DNA from: Corynebacterium pseudogenitalium | GTDB taxonomy: Bacteria; Actinomycetota; Actinomycetes; Mycobacteriales; Mycobacteriaceae | Assembly: GCF_024453815.1 (NCBI RefSeq) | Contig: NZ_CP072934.1 | Coordinates: forward strand, 1,612,001-1,676,000 | Direction: 5' to 3' | DNA length: 64,000 nucleotides | Position numbers and translations under genes: made by a program | Shown here: positions 1 to 8,618 of the stretch, piece after piece | Numbering within the stretch: the stretch's first letter is position 1 | Layout of the letters: each line of letters begins with the position of its first letter | Notes under the pieces: model-generated | The model's database searches: none | What the model saw: only the letters and a program-made list of their open reading frames with translations | Told to the model about the DNA's origin: nothing

Positions 1-642
1 CTCAATGCTCAGAACACGGACGCCTTCCAAATGATGATGAAACTGATGGCCCTTAATGCCGGCAACCTCATCAACTACACCGGACTGGCTCGCGAACTCG
101 GCGTCGCGTTTGCGACCGTGAAGAACTGGGTAAGCATCCTGGAATCCAGCTTCATCGTGTTCACACTGCGTCCTTTTCACATCAATTCCCGTAAGACGCT
201 GACGAAGACCCCTAAGTTGTACTTTTACGACACTGGACTGCTCTGCCACCTCCTCGGTATCCGCACAAAAATAGACCTCGTGAACTCCCCGGCTTTCGGC
301 GCGGTGATGGAAAACCTCATCGTGGCAGAAACAGCCAAGTGCTACCACCACCAAGGGATAGCCCCTGACCTGTATTTCTATCGCGATGACAGCAAAGTTG
401 AAGTAGACCTCCTTGACATGACGCACGAGCCACGCGCTGTTGAAATAAAGTCCTCCGCAACGTTTCGCTCGCGCCACGGGAGAAACCTCGCCACGGTTGG
501 CAGCCAGTTGGACATTGAACCGACGCAGCGCTGGGTGGTCTACCGTGGCGAGCACGGCCAACAATTGGAAGAGTTCAAGGTGGTGCCCGTTGTCGAGTAC
601 CTGCGTCAGGATTTCGCGAGTCCTTCAAACCGGGTACTCTGA
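1..642 (+). CDS. AAA+ ATPase, DUF4143 C-terminal part (5' end outside window)
   Basis: This reading frame is open from base 1, so the gene starts upstream of the window; the first in-frame ATG is at 31. About 213 C-terminal residues are visible. They show the DUF4143 pattern typical of the C-terminus of archaeal/bacterial AAA+ ATPases: a winged-helix-like part (NYTGLARELGVAFATVKNW), the motif LYFYDTGLLCHLLG and a nuclease-like end with YFYRDD..EVDLL and VEIKSS. The Walker motifs would lie upstream and cannot be seen. Proteins of this family are common accessory genes, and their cellular role is mostly unknown. The family call is firm; the function is not known. Confidence 0.85.
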   Translation, partial: LNAQNTDAFQMMMKLMALNAGNLINYTGLARELGVAFATVKNWVSILESSFIVFTLRPFHINSRKTLTKTPKLYFYDTGLLCHLLGIRTKIDLVNSPAFGAVMENLIVAETAKCYHHQGIAPDLYFYRDDSKVEVDLLDMTHEPRAVEIKSSATFRSRHGRNLATVGSQLDIEPTQRWVVYRGEHGQQLEEFKVVPVVEYLRQDFASPSNRVL

Positions 643-675
643 CACGCGTACTAACTCTGGATGGTGGTGTAAGCA

Positions 676-1521
676 ATGCGCAAAGTCGTATCCACGCTCG
701 TTGCGGTGGCGGTACTGTTCACAGCACCGCACGCGGCCGCGAACCCGCTCGCGGGCAGCTCACAGGCGTTCTCGCAGTCCAGTTCCCAGGCTGGTGAGGA
801 GCTCCGCACGGCTATCTATCGGGCGCTGCCTCCGCAGGCGCGCAGCCATCCGTGGGCGCAGCAGCTTGCTCCGGCACCTGCGCCTAGCGCGCCGACGCCT
901 GCACAGGATCAACCTGCGGACTGTTCCAACTGCGTGGCCGTCACGTTCGACGACGGTCCGGCTGCCTCCACGAATCAGGTGTTGGATATCCTTGCTCGCA
1001 AGCACGCCACGGCGTCGTTTTTCATGCTGGCGCCGAAGGTCCGCGCGAACCCGGGCGTCGTGAAGCGGATGCGGGCTGCCGGTCACACGGTAGCCAGCCA
1101 CACTGCCACGCACCGTGACTTGACGAGGCTTTCGCAGCCGGAGGTGCGTCGCGAAGTGGAGGAGGGCTCCCGCGCGATTGCTGATGCCACTGGTGCCTCC
1201 CCGCGGTTTGTCCGCCCGCCGTATGGGGCGCTCAACGCGACGGTGTCCGAGGCGGCGCGGGTGCAGGGTCAGGCGGTGGTCTTGTGGGACGTCGATACGC
1301 TGGATTGGAAGCACCGCGACCCGGCGCGGACGTGCAAGACTGCGGTTGACCAGGCACGGGCCGGGTCGATCGTGTTGATGCACGACATCCACCCGACGAC
1401 GGCCCAAGCCGTGGAGTGCGTGATCGACGGCCTGCGGGCGAAGGGGCTGCGGCCGGCGAGCCTGGATCAGATGGTGCCGCAGCCGGTGTCCGGTAAGACG
1501 TACACCATAAGGAATAGTTAG
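676..1521 (+). CDS. Secreted polysaccharide deacetylase (NodB domain, CE4)
   Basis: The 281-residue protein begins with a Sec signal peptide (about residues 1-22, ending AHAAA-like) and a low-complexity Ala/Pro stretch, then a NodB domain from about residue 90. CE4 motifs are in order: TFDDGP (catalytic Asp and metal Asp), SHTATH (metal-binding HxxxH), RPPYG, WDVDTLDW and IVLMHDIH. All metal ligands are present, so it is expected to remove N-acetyl groups from cell-wall glycan such as peptidoglycan outside the membrane. It ends convergently with the cutinase gene, overlapping it by 4 bases. Substrate is inferred from family only. Confidence 0.92.
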   Translation: MRKVVSTLVAVAVLFTAPHAAANPLAGSSQAFSQSSSQAGEELRTAIYRALPPQARSHPWAQQLAPAPAPSAPTPAQDQPADCSNCVAVTFDDGPAASTNQVLDILARKHATASFFMLAPKVRANPGVVKRMRAAGHTVASHTATHRDLTRLSQPEVRREVEEGSRAIADATGASPRFVRPPYGALNATVSEAARVQGQAVVLWDVDTLDWKHRDPARTCKTAVDQARAGSIVLMHDIHPTTAQAVECVIDGLRAKGLRPASLDQMVPQPVSGKTYTIRNS

Positions 1522-2729
1522 CTCGCCTGCATCCGGGCGACCATGTCGTGGGCGATCCACGACTCTACTGACTCGCCGTCGATGGTCCACGCGGGGTGGT
1601 CGCCGCCCTCGAAGTAGGACAGGTGGTGGGGCATCATGTTCATCACGTGCGGGATGAGGTCAATCAGTGGCATCGGGATCTGAGGAACGCCTAGCCCGGC
1701 GGCCATCGGCAGCAGTTCCTGCGCGGCCACGTGGAGCAGCACGCCCAACCCGGTGATGTCTTCTCCCGAAAACGGCGGTGTCTCCCCCGCATATTCCTGT
1801 ACTACATGAGACACGGCAGCTAACTCCCACGCCAGTGCAAGCAGCGTAGCAATCGGGTTGTGCCCGAAGTCCTTGAAGCCACGCCCGGCAAGTTTGTGCA
1901 GCGGGGCTGCGGCGGGCTGGGCGAGGCGCACGCCGACGCGCTGCGCCAACCCGTCGTGCTGCGTGGCGCAGGCGAGGTCGTTGCTGTGGCAAAACGTGAG
2001 TACCTCAGCCTCAGCGTCGTGGAAGCTGGTGCGGCGTGGCCCGGTGAGACCCGAGACGTCGCTAGCAAGGCGTACGCCGTCGAGCGGGATGAGGATTTCG
2101 CCGTTCTCGCCGCGGACGCCACGCGCGCCGGTGACTGTTTCCGCCGTGTGGTAGGTGGTGCGGCTGCGCCCCGGATCCGCGATAAGGTAGGCCGCGACAA
2201 GGCTCGGGTCGGGGGACTCCGCCACGAGGTCCCCGAGCAGGCCAGCCCCTTGCGAAAACCCGAGGAACAACACCTTCGTGTCCGGGCATGCGTCGTGGAG
2301 CGTGGCGAGGTGCGTGCGCACCGCCTGCTTACCCGTATCCAGCGATGCCCCGTACGGCAACGCCATGTTCGTCCTGGTCTCCCCCAGCGTCCCAAGCACG
2401 CCAACCGACGCCGTGTACGGCACCTGCCACGTGGACACGCTCCCGCCAGCTGCTTCGACGTCAGCGAGCAGGGTCGACCCCGGTCGCAGCCCGCGCACGC
2501 GTAGCGGGTCGTCGCCCTGGTTGGAGTCCCCGGTGCCGGCGGCGATGACAAGCTCGTAATCGGTACAGCGCGAAGGTGGGGCCGAGATGTTGCGCTCGAA
2601 GGCCTCGAGCGGGGCCGTGGGCAAGGGCTCGCTATCCCCTTTCCCCAGCAGCTGCGCGTTGGCGGGTGGTGTCACAACGCATCCGACGCACACCACGACT
2701 GCCAACACGGCGCGCACACCCTTCATCAT
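1518..2729 (-). CDS. Secreted cutinase-family serine esterase
   Basis: The frame extends further upstream, but the ATG at 2729 is chosen because GGAGG lies 5 bases before it and it overlaps the stop of the GH25 gene as ATGA. This gives 403 residues with a signal peptide (MMKGVRAVLAVVVCVGCVV, then ANAQ). The alpha/beta-hydrolase features of actinobacterial cutinases are present: ELVIAAGTGDSN near residue 50, the nucleophile elbow LGFSQGAG near residue 157, and candidate Asp/His further on. Such enzymes hydrolyse lipid esters in the mycolate-containing envelope. It is the last gene of the NUDIX-GH25-cutinase operon. The C-terminal third is longer than a minimal cutinase; its role is unknown. 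Confidence 0.85.
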   Translation of the reverse strand: MMKGVRAVLAVVVCVGCVVTPPANAQLLGKGDSEPLPTAPLEAFERNISAPPSRCTDYELVIAAGTGDSNQGDDPLRVRGLRPGSTLLADVEAAGGSVSTWQVPYTASVGVLGTLGETRTNMALPYGASLDTGKQAVRTHLATLHDACPDTKVLFLGFSQGAGLLGDLVAESPDPSLVAAYLIADPGRSRTTYHTAETVTGARGVRGENGEILIPLDGVRLASDVSGLTGPRRTSFHDAEAEVLTFCHSNDLACATQHDGLAQRVGVRLAQPAAAPLHKLAGRGFKDFGHNPIATLLALAWELAAVSHVVQEYAGETPPFSGEDITGLGVLLHVAAQELLPMAAGLGVPQIPMPLIDLIPHVMNMMPHHLSYFEGGDHPAWTIDGESVESWIAHDMVARMQAS

Positions 2730-3310
2730 GCTTGCCTCCATGCGTTGAGGTCCACCGTGAATCCCCCGATGAAGCCGCGGGAGGTGTACTGCCACACCTC
2801 GGGGGTGCCCATGCCGAGCGGGGACGGCCAGGCGTCGGCACCGGGGAAGGCTGGGTCGTTGGAGCCCCAGTCGGCAAGCCAGAGAGCGCCGAACTGGGAG
2901 GGGCTGGCCAAGCGCATGTATCGACGCCAATACCAGGCATTCGTGTAAACGCCAGCAACGCGCACCCCGAACCGTTGAAAGGTGTCGTAGGCGCAGCGGA
3001 CGTCGGAAAGTGTGAGCCCAGCGGGGCTTTCCACGTCGAGCCACATCGGGCACTTGATGGCGCCGGGGGCGCGCTGGAGTACCTCGACGCTGGCCTCCAC
3101 CTGCTCGGCCACGCTGGTTCCCTCGGAAGGGCTGCGCAGGAAGTGGTAGGTGGACACGTTGAGGTCGGCGGAGTGGGCGTCGATAAAGAGGTCGGAAAAC
3201 GCGTGGTCCTGGTAGGTGCCGTCGGTGGTGCGGATGATGGCGAAGTCGAGCGGGCAGGCGGTGAACTCAAAGCCTGCCTGGTGCTCGGATACGTCGACGC
3301 CGAACCGCAT
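2726..3310 (-). CDS. GH25 family lysozyme-like muramidase
   Basis: The 194-residue protein carries the GH25 barrel motifs from its first residues: GVDVSEHQ at 4-11, the catalytic-type MWLDVES (D and E about residues 91-93), LWLADW and WQYTSRG near the C-terminus ending in VDLN. The whole protein is one catalytic domain and has no visible signal peptide, which is unusual for a muramidase; either export is by another route or it acts inside the cell. The gene overlaps the NUDIX stop as TAATG and the cutinase start as ATGA, so all three are translationally coupled. The role in wall remodelling is inferred. Confidence 0.88.
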   Translation of the reverse strand: MRFGVDVSEHQAGFEFTACPLDFAIIRTTDGTYQDHAFSDLFIDAHSADLNVSTYHFLRSPSEGTSVAEQVEASVEVLQRAPGAIKCPMWLDVESPAGLTLSDVRCAYDTFQRFGVRVAGVYTNAWYWRRYMRLASPSQFGALWLADWGSNDPAFPGADAWPSPLGMGTPEVWQYTSRGFIGGFTVDLNAWRQA

Positions 3311-3837
3311 TAGTTGCGCTTGCTAAAGCCCATGCGTGGCTGGAAGCCCTCGGGGCGCTTGCGTTGGGCGGCGGCGTCGCCGATGACGAGGCGCCACTTC
3401 GCGTCCGTGACCGGCATGTGGGAGAGCGGGAACCAGCCGACGTCGATGGATTCGTCGTCACCGACGACTGGCTCCTGAGAGGGGTCGACGGCTTCGAGGC
3501 GGATCTGCGTCGACATGTAGCTTGCGACGTCCCCATTGTCGTGTGTGACGGGGCCGATGGCGCCGACACCGAGGATCGCTGCCGGGGTGGCCTTGATACC
3601 GGTCTCTTCGAGAACCTCGCGCACCGCGGCGTCGTGGGCGTCCTCACCCGGGTCGGCGATGCCGGTCACGGGCGTCCACTCCTCGTTGTCCGCGCGGCGG
3701 ACGAGGAGCACTTCGGGCACTGCCCACGGGGTGTCCGCGGTGGAATCCCGCAGCACGACGGCGCATACGGAGGGAACCCACATTGGGTCGGTTCCGATCT
3801 TCTTTCGGGTCTGCACGATGAACTCGGGTATAGGCAT
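3310..3837 (-). CDS. NUDIX hydrolase
   Basis: The protein of 175 residues starts at ATG 3837. A Nudix box occupies roughly residues 56-78 and matches GX5EX7REUXEEXGU, with the core REVLEETGI carrying the metal-binding glutamates. The substrate (a nucleoside diphosphate linked to another group) cannot be told from sequence. The gene heads a three-gene operon with a GH25 enzyme and a cutinase. Upstream, a TACACT hexamer ends 7 bases before the ATG, which fits a leaderless mRNA. Confidence 0.93.
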   Translation of the reverse strand: MPIPEFIVQTRKKIGTDPMWVPSVCAVVLRDSTADTPWAVPEVLLVRRADNEEWTPVTGIADPGEDAHDAAVREVLEETGIKATPAAILGVGAIGPVTHDNGDVASYMSTQIRLEAVDPSQEPVVGDDESIDVGWFPLSHMPVTDAKWRLVIGDAAAQRKRPEGFQPRMGFSKRN

Positions 3838-3844
3838 GGGTTCA

Positions 3845-3863
3845 AGTGTACTTCGGTTACTAT
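3845..3863. promoter_or_regulatory. Back-to-back -10 boxes for two leaderless transcripts
   Basis: Only 33 bases separate the divergent starts at 3837 and 3871. On the minus strand TACACT (3850-3845) is 7 bases from the NUDIX ATG; on the plus strand TACTAT (3858-3863) is 7 bases from the ATG at 3871. Neither gene has room for a Shine-Dalgarno sequence. This is the geometry of leaderless actinobacterial promoters. No good -35 boxes are seen. Confidence 0.6.
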
Positions 3864-3870
3864 TTACGGC

Positions 3871-4599
3871 ATGTTGCACACCACCACTGATGACTCCGCA
3901 CAGTCTGTCGCTTTGCTTCGCCGGGTGCCAACTGCACTGTTTGTGGCGGTGTACGGAGCGCTCGTGGTGGTGCTGGCCTCGCTGGCAGTCGCGTTGTACG
4001 CCTACCAGCACAACGCTCCACAGGAGACTCGGTTGCAGCGCGAACTAGTGTTTCAGCCCGAGGCACCGCAGGCCGACATCGCGTCGATAGAAGCGAGCAT
4101 CCGGCCGTACCTGATCGCGAACGCGGAGGTGCACGAAGCACACCGCGGCGCAGCGCTGCGCGGCAACATCACGGATACCGCGGTGCAAGACGTGGACTCG
4201 TTCTCGGGCCACCTCTCACGCCTGCTGCAGCAGAACTGCATCCCCGGCGTCGAGCTGCGCACGGGCAGCAACCTCAACGTGAGTTTGTGGGACTACTGCC
4301 ACGAAGCGCCCGCACCAGAATCGATTGCGCAGCAAATGCGCCTCGCGCTGAGTTACGACGCCGACTTCGTCGGGTTCCTGCACTACCCGTTCGGACAGAA
4401 AGTCAAGGTAACGTGGATGAACGTGGCCGACGAGGCTGATCGCGACAGCCTCATCGCAATGTGGGAGGAAGTCGGCCTGCCCGACGGCTTCGTCGAGGTG
4501 ATTTACCAGGCCTACGGAGCTGGCGAAGTGACCACGCTCGAGATTGATGACAAGGGCAAGCACGACTTGCAGACGAACCCGACGCCCGATACGCAGTAG
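3871..4599 (+). CDS. Membrane-anchored protein of unknown function
   Basis: The 242-residue protein has a short cytoplasmic N-terminus, one strong membrane helix at about residues 21-47 (FVAVYGALVVVLASLAVALY) and a long hydrophilic extracytoplasmic part containing two cysteines (QNCIPG, WDYCHE) that could form a disulfide. No enzyme motif is recognised. The ATG at 3871 is chosen over upstream in-frame starts because it lies just after the TACTAT promoter and because the upstream part overlaps the NUDIX gene. It converges with the serine protease gene with a 1-base gap. Confidence 0.8.
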   Translation: MLHTTTDDSAQSVALLRRVPTALFVAVYGALVVVLASLAVALYAYQHNAPQETRLQRELVFQPEAPQADIASIEASIRPYLIANAEVHEAHRGAALRGNITDTAVQDVDSFSGHLSRLLQQNCIPGVELRTGSNLNVSLWDYCHEAPAPESIAQQMRLALSYDADFVGFLHYPFGQKVKVTWMNVADEADRDSLIAMWEEVGLPDGFVEVIYQAYGAGEVTTLEIDDKGKHDLQTNPTPDTQ

Positions 4600-4600
4600 C

Positions 4601-5638
4601 TCACCACTGCTGTTCGACCCACTGGGCGTCCGGCACGACGCGCTCGATGACGCTCAGAATTTGATCAACGTTGGAGTAGGACATCATGATCGGGTCCTCC
4701 ATGCCTTCCCAGCACTCCTCTCCTGAACGGTCGGCTTCCGTCCCGGAGACCACGCCGATGATGGTGGCGCGCCCATTCACGTCTGCGAAGACGGGGCCGC
4801 CCGAGTCGCCGGAGGAGGCGCAGACGCCTGCGATGTCGCCGCGGGACTCACGCTGTTCTTCGTCGTCGTGGGCGGTCACGATCTGGACGCGGCTCGCGGC
4901 CTCGAAGTGGCCACAGGTGTAGCCGGTCGTCCCGCCCGTTTTGCAGACGCGGTCAACGGGGCCGATCTCGGCACCGACGCCTGTCGGGATCGGGTCGCCG
5001 ACGAGCGGCACAGCGCGGTCCGTGTCGTAGATCTCGATAATGCCGACGTCGATGCGCTCCGCCTCTGGGTCCTCTACATCAGGGGTGTAAAGCCCGGAGT
5101 AGATAAACCTACCGACTTCCTGCGAATAGTCGTTGGTGTCCGAGGCCCCTTTCGGCCACACCAGGTTGCCTTCACGCCCGCAGTGCCCGGCGGTGACGGC
5201 GTAGGAGCGGCCGTCGGCACCCGAGAACGTGAACGCGACGGTGCAGGACTGCGCGGTGAAGCGCTCCCCCGGCTCCGGGTAGTGGTCCGTGGACTGGATC
5301 AGCGAGCCCGGCGCCCACGGTGCGAACTCGGGCACCAGGATCCGGTTGCCCGTTGCCGCGGCAGGCGGTTGCTCCCCGGGTCGCTGGACGGCTTCCTGGG
5401 CTTGGCGCTCCTCGGCGGTGCGCGTGTCTATTTCAGAGGTGTGCAGGCCCAGCCACACCGCCATCCCGACCAAGCACAGCGCGGTGACGATGACGGTAAA
5501 CCACGCGGCACCACCTAGCCCGCGACGAGGCGCCGACTGCCCTACTGGGGCGACCGGCTCCGGGAACGTCCACTGTTGCCCGTCTTCGGGCTGGTATTTT
5601 TTGGCGAGGTCGCCGCTACTGCTCATCGCCCGCTTCAT
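4601..5638 (-). CDS. Membrane-anchored trypsin-like (S1) serine protease
   Basis: The 345-residue protein has a cytoplasmic head, one membrane helix at about residues 45-66 and an extracytoplasmic chymotrypsin-fold domain. The catalytic triad is visible as TAGHC (His, about 151), ERIDVGII (Asp, about 195) and GDSGGP (Ser, about 278). Cysteine pairs typical of secreted S1 enzymes are present (CTVAF..GHCG, CKTGG..CGH). The start could be ATG 5638 or ATG 5626, both overlapping the end of the preceding 47-residue gene. The single N-terminal helix suggests it stays tethered to the outer face of the membrane. Its substrate is unknown. Confidence 0.9.
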   Translation of the reverse strand: MKRAMSSSGDLAKKYQPEDGQQWTFPEPVAPVGQSAPRRGLGGAAWFTVIVTALCLVGMAVWLGLHTSEIDTRTAEERQAQEAVQRPGEQPPAAATGNRILVPEFAPWAPGSLIQSTDHYPEPGERFTAQSCTVAFTFSGADGRSYAVTAGHCGREGNLVWPKGASDTNDYSQEVGRFIYSGLYTPDVEDPEAERIDVGIIEIYDTDRAVPLVGDPIPTGVGAEIGPVDRVCKTGGTTGYTCGHFEAASRVQIVTAHDDEEQRESRGDIAGVCASSGDSGGPVFADVNGRATIIGVVSGTEADRSGEECWEGMEDPIMMSYSNVDQILSVIERVVPDAQWVEQQW

Positions 5639-5759
5639 CGTCAGCGAAGGCGGGGTCGCCCTTGGCAGCTTCTTCCTTCTGAATCTTCATGTCTCGGATG
5701 AACTTCTCGGGGTCGAACTCGGTGAAGTACTCCGGGCCTGCGAACTGTTCCTGTGCCAT
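5616..5759 (-). CDS. Small acidic protein between thrC and the protease gene
   Basis: This 47-residue frame starts at ATG 5759, three bases after the thrC stop, and overlaps the start of the protease gene. The product begins MAQEQFAGPEYFTEFDPEKF and ends in an acidic tail DDEAGDEQ; it has no cysteine and no membrane segment. Its placement between two same-strand genes, with overlap on one side and a few bases on the other, argues that it is translated. No family is recognised. Confidence 0.6.
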   Translation of the reverse strand: MAQEQFAGPEYFTEFDPEKFIRDMKIQKEEAAKGDPAFADDEAGDEQ

Positions 5760-5762
5760 GTG

Positions 5763-7208
5763 CTACTTCCCTTCGATGGAGTCTTGGATAAAGGCTTTCA
5801 CGGCGTCGGCGTCATTCGGCAATTCGGTGACGTGCCGTGGTTGGTCCATGATGCCACGGAAGCGCTCGGGCACCTCCGGCTGGGTGCCGGTGGCCTCGAC
5901 GATGGTCTCGGCGAACTTCACCGGCAGCGCCGTCTCAAGCACGACGACAGGAGTGTTGACGTCACCGCTGACAGCACGAGCGGCGTGGACACCGTCGGCG
6001 GTGTGCGGGTCAATCAGCACGCCGGAGCGCTCCTGGACCTCGCGAATGGTCGCCACGCGGTCAGCGTGGGTGGACGAGGAGGAACAGAAGCCGAACGCGT
6101 CGCGGATGCGGGCCAGGACGTCTGCGCCGCCGAAGTCCTCGGCGTCGAAGCCGCCGTTGTTCACCTTGGTGCCGAAGAGCTCGCCGGTCAGCGCGGCGTC
6201 TCGCCCGACGGCGTCGAACATCATGCGCTCGAAGTTCGACGCCTTCGAGATATCCATGGACGGCGAGGACGTCGCCTGGGTCTCTGCCGCGCTGCGCGGG
6301 CGGTACTGGCCGGTGCGGAAGAACTCGTCGAGGACGTCGTTCTCGTTGGTAGCCACGATCAGGCGGTCAACGGGCAGGCCCATCCGCTTGGTGATGTAGC
6401 CCGCGCACACGTCGCCGAAGTTGCCGGTTGGCACCGAGAAGCTCACCTTCTGCGAGTTGCTCTCGGTCACACGCAGGTAGGTAGAGATGTAGTAGACCGT
6501 CTGGGCCAACAGGCGTGCCCAGTTAATGGAGTTGACGGCGCCGATGGCGTACTTCGCCTTAAAGTCGGCGTCGCCGTTGACGGCCTTGACCACGTCCTGG
6601 CAGTCGTCGAAGACGCCGTCGAGGGCGATGTTGAAGATGTTCGGATCGTCCAGGCCGAACATCTGGGCCTGCTGGAACGGCGTCATCCTGCCAGCTGGGG
6701 TGAGCATAAACACGCGGATGTTGTCGCGGCCGCGCATCGCGTACTCGGCAGAGGAACCGGTATCGCCGCTGGTAGCGCCCAGGATGTTCAGGTGGCGGCC
6801 GCGACGGCCCAGCTCGTATTCGAAGAGCTCGCCGAGCAGCTGCATCGCCATGTCCTTAAACGCCGCGGTTGGCCCCTCGGAGAGGTGTGCCAGCCACAGG
6901 TCGTCCTCGAGTTTGGTCACGGGGACGATGGCGGCGTCGTTAAATACGGGGGTGCGGTAGGCGCGGGCGGTGATCGCTTCGATGTCGGCGTGCGGGATGT
7001 CGTCGATAAAGAGCTTGAGCACCTCGGCGGCGAGTGCCGCGTACCCGCGCTCGGCGAGCAGTGTGCGCCAGCTGTCGAGCTGCTCGGGGCTCAGCTGCGG
7101 GTACTCCACGGGAAGGAACAAGCCGCCATCCGGGCTTAAGCCCGTGAGCAGGATGTCGGTGAACTTGTAGGTTGTGCCTGCGGTATCGCGCGTTGAAATG
7201 TAATCCAC
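5763..7208 (-). CDS. thrC: Threonine synthase
   Basis: ThrC converts O-phosphohomoserine to threonine with PLP. The product is 481 residues, the same length as the C. glutamicum enzyme, when started at GTG 7208 (protein start VDYISTRD); the longer frame upstream is not conserved. The PLP-lysine motif SEGPTAAFKDMAMQ lies near residue 113, followed by the phosphate-binding ATSGDTGSSAEYAMRGR stretch and NSINWARL. It is divergent from an MFS carrier gene with 71 bases between. It is followed by a 47-residue gene and the S1 protease. hom and thrB are not in the window, as in C. glutamicum, where thrC stands apart. Confidence 0.98.
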   Translation of the reverse strand: MDYISTRDTAGTTYKFTDILLTGLSPDGGLFLPVEYPQLSPEQLDSWRTLLAERGYAALAAEVLKLFIDDIPHADIEAITARAYRTPVFNDAAIVPVTKLEDDLWLAHLSEGPTAAFKDMAMQLLGELFEYELGRRGRHLNILGATSGDTGSSAEYAMRGRDNIRVFMLTPAGRMTPFQQAQMFGLDDPNIFNIALDGVFDDCQDVVKAVNGDADFKAKYAIGAVNSINWARLLAQTVYYISTYLRVTESNSQKVSFSVPTGNFGDVCAGYITKRMGLPVDRLIVATNENDVLDEFFRTGQYRPRSAAETQATSSPSMDISKASNFERMMFDAVGRDAALTGELFGTKVNNGGFDAEDFGGADVLARIRDAFGFCSSSSTHADRVATIREVQERSGVLIDPHTADGVHAARAVSGDVNTPVVVLETALPVKFAETIVEATGTQPEVPERFRGIMDQPRHVTELPNDADAVKAFIQDSIEGK

Positions 7209-7279
7209 GGTTGCACAGTCTACGTGACGCACCGGACCCGCATGCCGGATTGCACAGCCAAAGGAGTACGTTATACCGC

Positions 7280-8608
7280 ATGCCCCATTCCAACTCCCCT
7301 GTCTCCCAGACCAACGACCCACAGCAGCGCGTCACCCGGCGCGCCCTTTTTGTGTGGTTCGCTGCGGTCGCGGTGTACGTGGTCGCCATCTTGGGTCGCA
7401 CATCCTTCGGTGTCGCGGGTGTTGAGGCGATCGACCGCTTTGGTATCGACGCTTCTCGGATCGCAGTGTTCACCGCAGTGCAGGTTGGTGTGTACTCGTT
7501 GGCGCAGATCCCGACCGGGGTGCTCATCGATAGGCAGGGTCCGCGCTTCATGCTGATCGTCGGCGCGCTCGTGATGGCGGTGGGCCAGATCCTGCTCGGG
7601 TTTACGTCCTCCTACCCTGTCGCACTTGCGGCGCGCGTGCTCATCGGCGCGGGCGACGCCACGGCGTTCCTGGCGGTGATGCGTATCCTGCCGAGCTGGT
7701 TCCCTCCCCGCAAGACGCCGCTGTTTACGCAGCTGTCCACTGCGATTGGGCAGATGGGTCAGTTCCTGTCCGCGGTGCCGTTCTTGGCGCTGCTGCATGC
7801 AAAGGGCTGGCAGGTCGCGTTCGTCTCGCTCGGTGCGGTCGGGGTGCTCGTGGCGCTCGCCGCGGTGGTCGCAGTGGCGGACGCTCCCACGAAGCCTGGC
7901 GAGGAGGCTGCGGCAAAAAGTGCAAAGGTGCCGCTTCGCACCACGCTCTCGACGGTGGTGCGCTCACCGGTGTGCTGGGAGGCCTTCTTCATCCACGGGT
8001 TCTCCATCTTCCCGATGGTCACTTTCACCCTGCTGTGGGGTGTGCCGATGATGACGCTCGGCATGGGCCTGAACGAGCAGGAGGCCGGCACGGTGCTCAT
8101 CGTGCTGACGGTGTGCATGATCGTCGCGTCGCCGGTGCTCGGTGCGGTCTCTGCACGCCTGGGCGTGCGCCGTGACATGGCGGTCATCGTGCTGTGCTCG
8201 CTGACGCCGCTGATGTTTTTGTGGTTCTTTTCGACGTCCACTCCGCGCGGCTTCGGCGCGATCCTGGCGGTGGTGATCGTGATGGGCACGGTGGTGCCCG
8301 CGTCCAACTTCGGCTTCGATAACGTGCGCGAACACGTGCCACCCGCCATGGTGGCGACCGGCACCGGCCTGGCCAACATGGGCGGGTTCACATCCTCCAT
8401 GGTGGCAGCCCAGGCGGTGGGGATTTTGCTGGACCACTCGGCAGATTCGGTGCAGTACACGTGGGAGGACTTCCAGTACGCCTGGATCGCGGTCTACGTG
8501 CTAGCGGCCCTGCTGATGGTGGGCCTGCTCGTGGCGCGGGCGAAGGCGCAGCCGCAGATGCGCCGACTCAAGATCGTCGAGCAGGCGCCACCGCGGGCTG
8601 CGAACTAA
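7280..8608 (+). CDS. MFS transporter
   Basis: The 442-residue protein has twelve predicted hydrophobic segments and the loop 2-3 motif of the major facilitator superfamily (TGVLIDRQGPR, about residues 80-90), plus RVLIGAGDA in helix 4. It starts at ATG 7280 with AAGGAG 14 bases upstream; the frame further upstream overlaps thrC. It diverges from thrC. No substrate can be assigned from sequence; nitrate/oxalate-type or drug carriers are possible. Export of an amino acid would be a guess based only on position. Confidence 0.9.
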   Translation: MPHSNSPVSQTNDPQQRVTRRALFVWFAAVAVYVVAILGRTSFGVAGVEAIDRFGIDASRIAVFTAVQVGVYSLAQIPTGVLIDRQGPRFMLIVGALVMAVGQILLGFTSSYPVALAARVLIGAGDATAFLAVMRILPSWFPPRKTPLFTQLSTAIGQMGQFLSAVPFLALLHAKGWQVAFVSLGAVGVLVALAAVVAVADAPTKPGEEAAAKSAKVPLRTTLSTVVRSPVCWEAFFIHGFSIFPMVTFTLLWGVPMMTLGMGLNEQEAGTVLIVLTVCMIVASPVLGAVSARLGVRRDMAVIVLCSLTPLMFLWFFSTSTPRGFGAILAVVIVMGTVVPASNFGFDNVREHVPPAMVATGTGLANMGGFTSSMVAAQAVGILLDHSADSVQYTWEDFQYAWIAVYVLAALLMVGLLVARAKAQPQMRRLKIVEQAPPRAAN

Positions 8609-8618
8609 GAACACCCCG

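Noticed and set aside
5289..7139. A 616-residue plus-strand frame across the protease and thrC genes
   Set aside because: It spans two real minus-strand genes and has no homology features.
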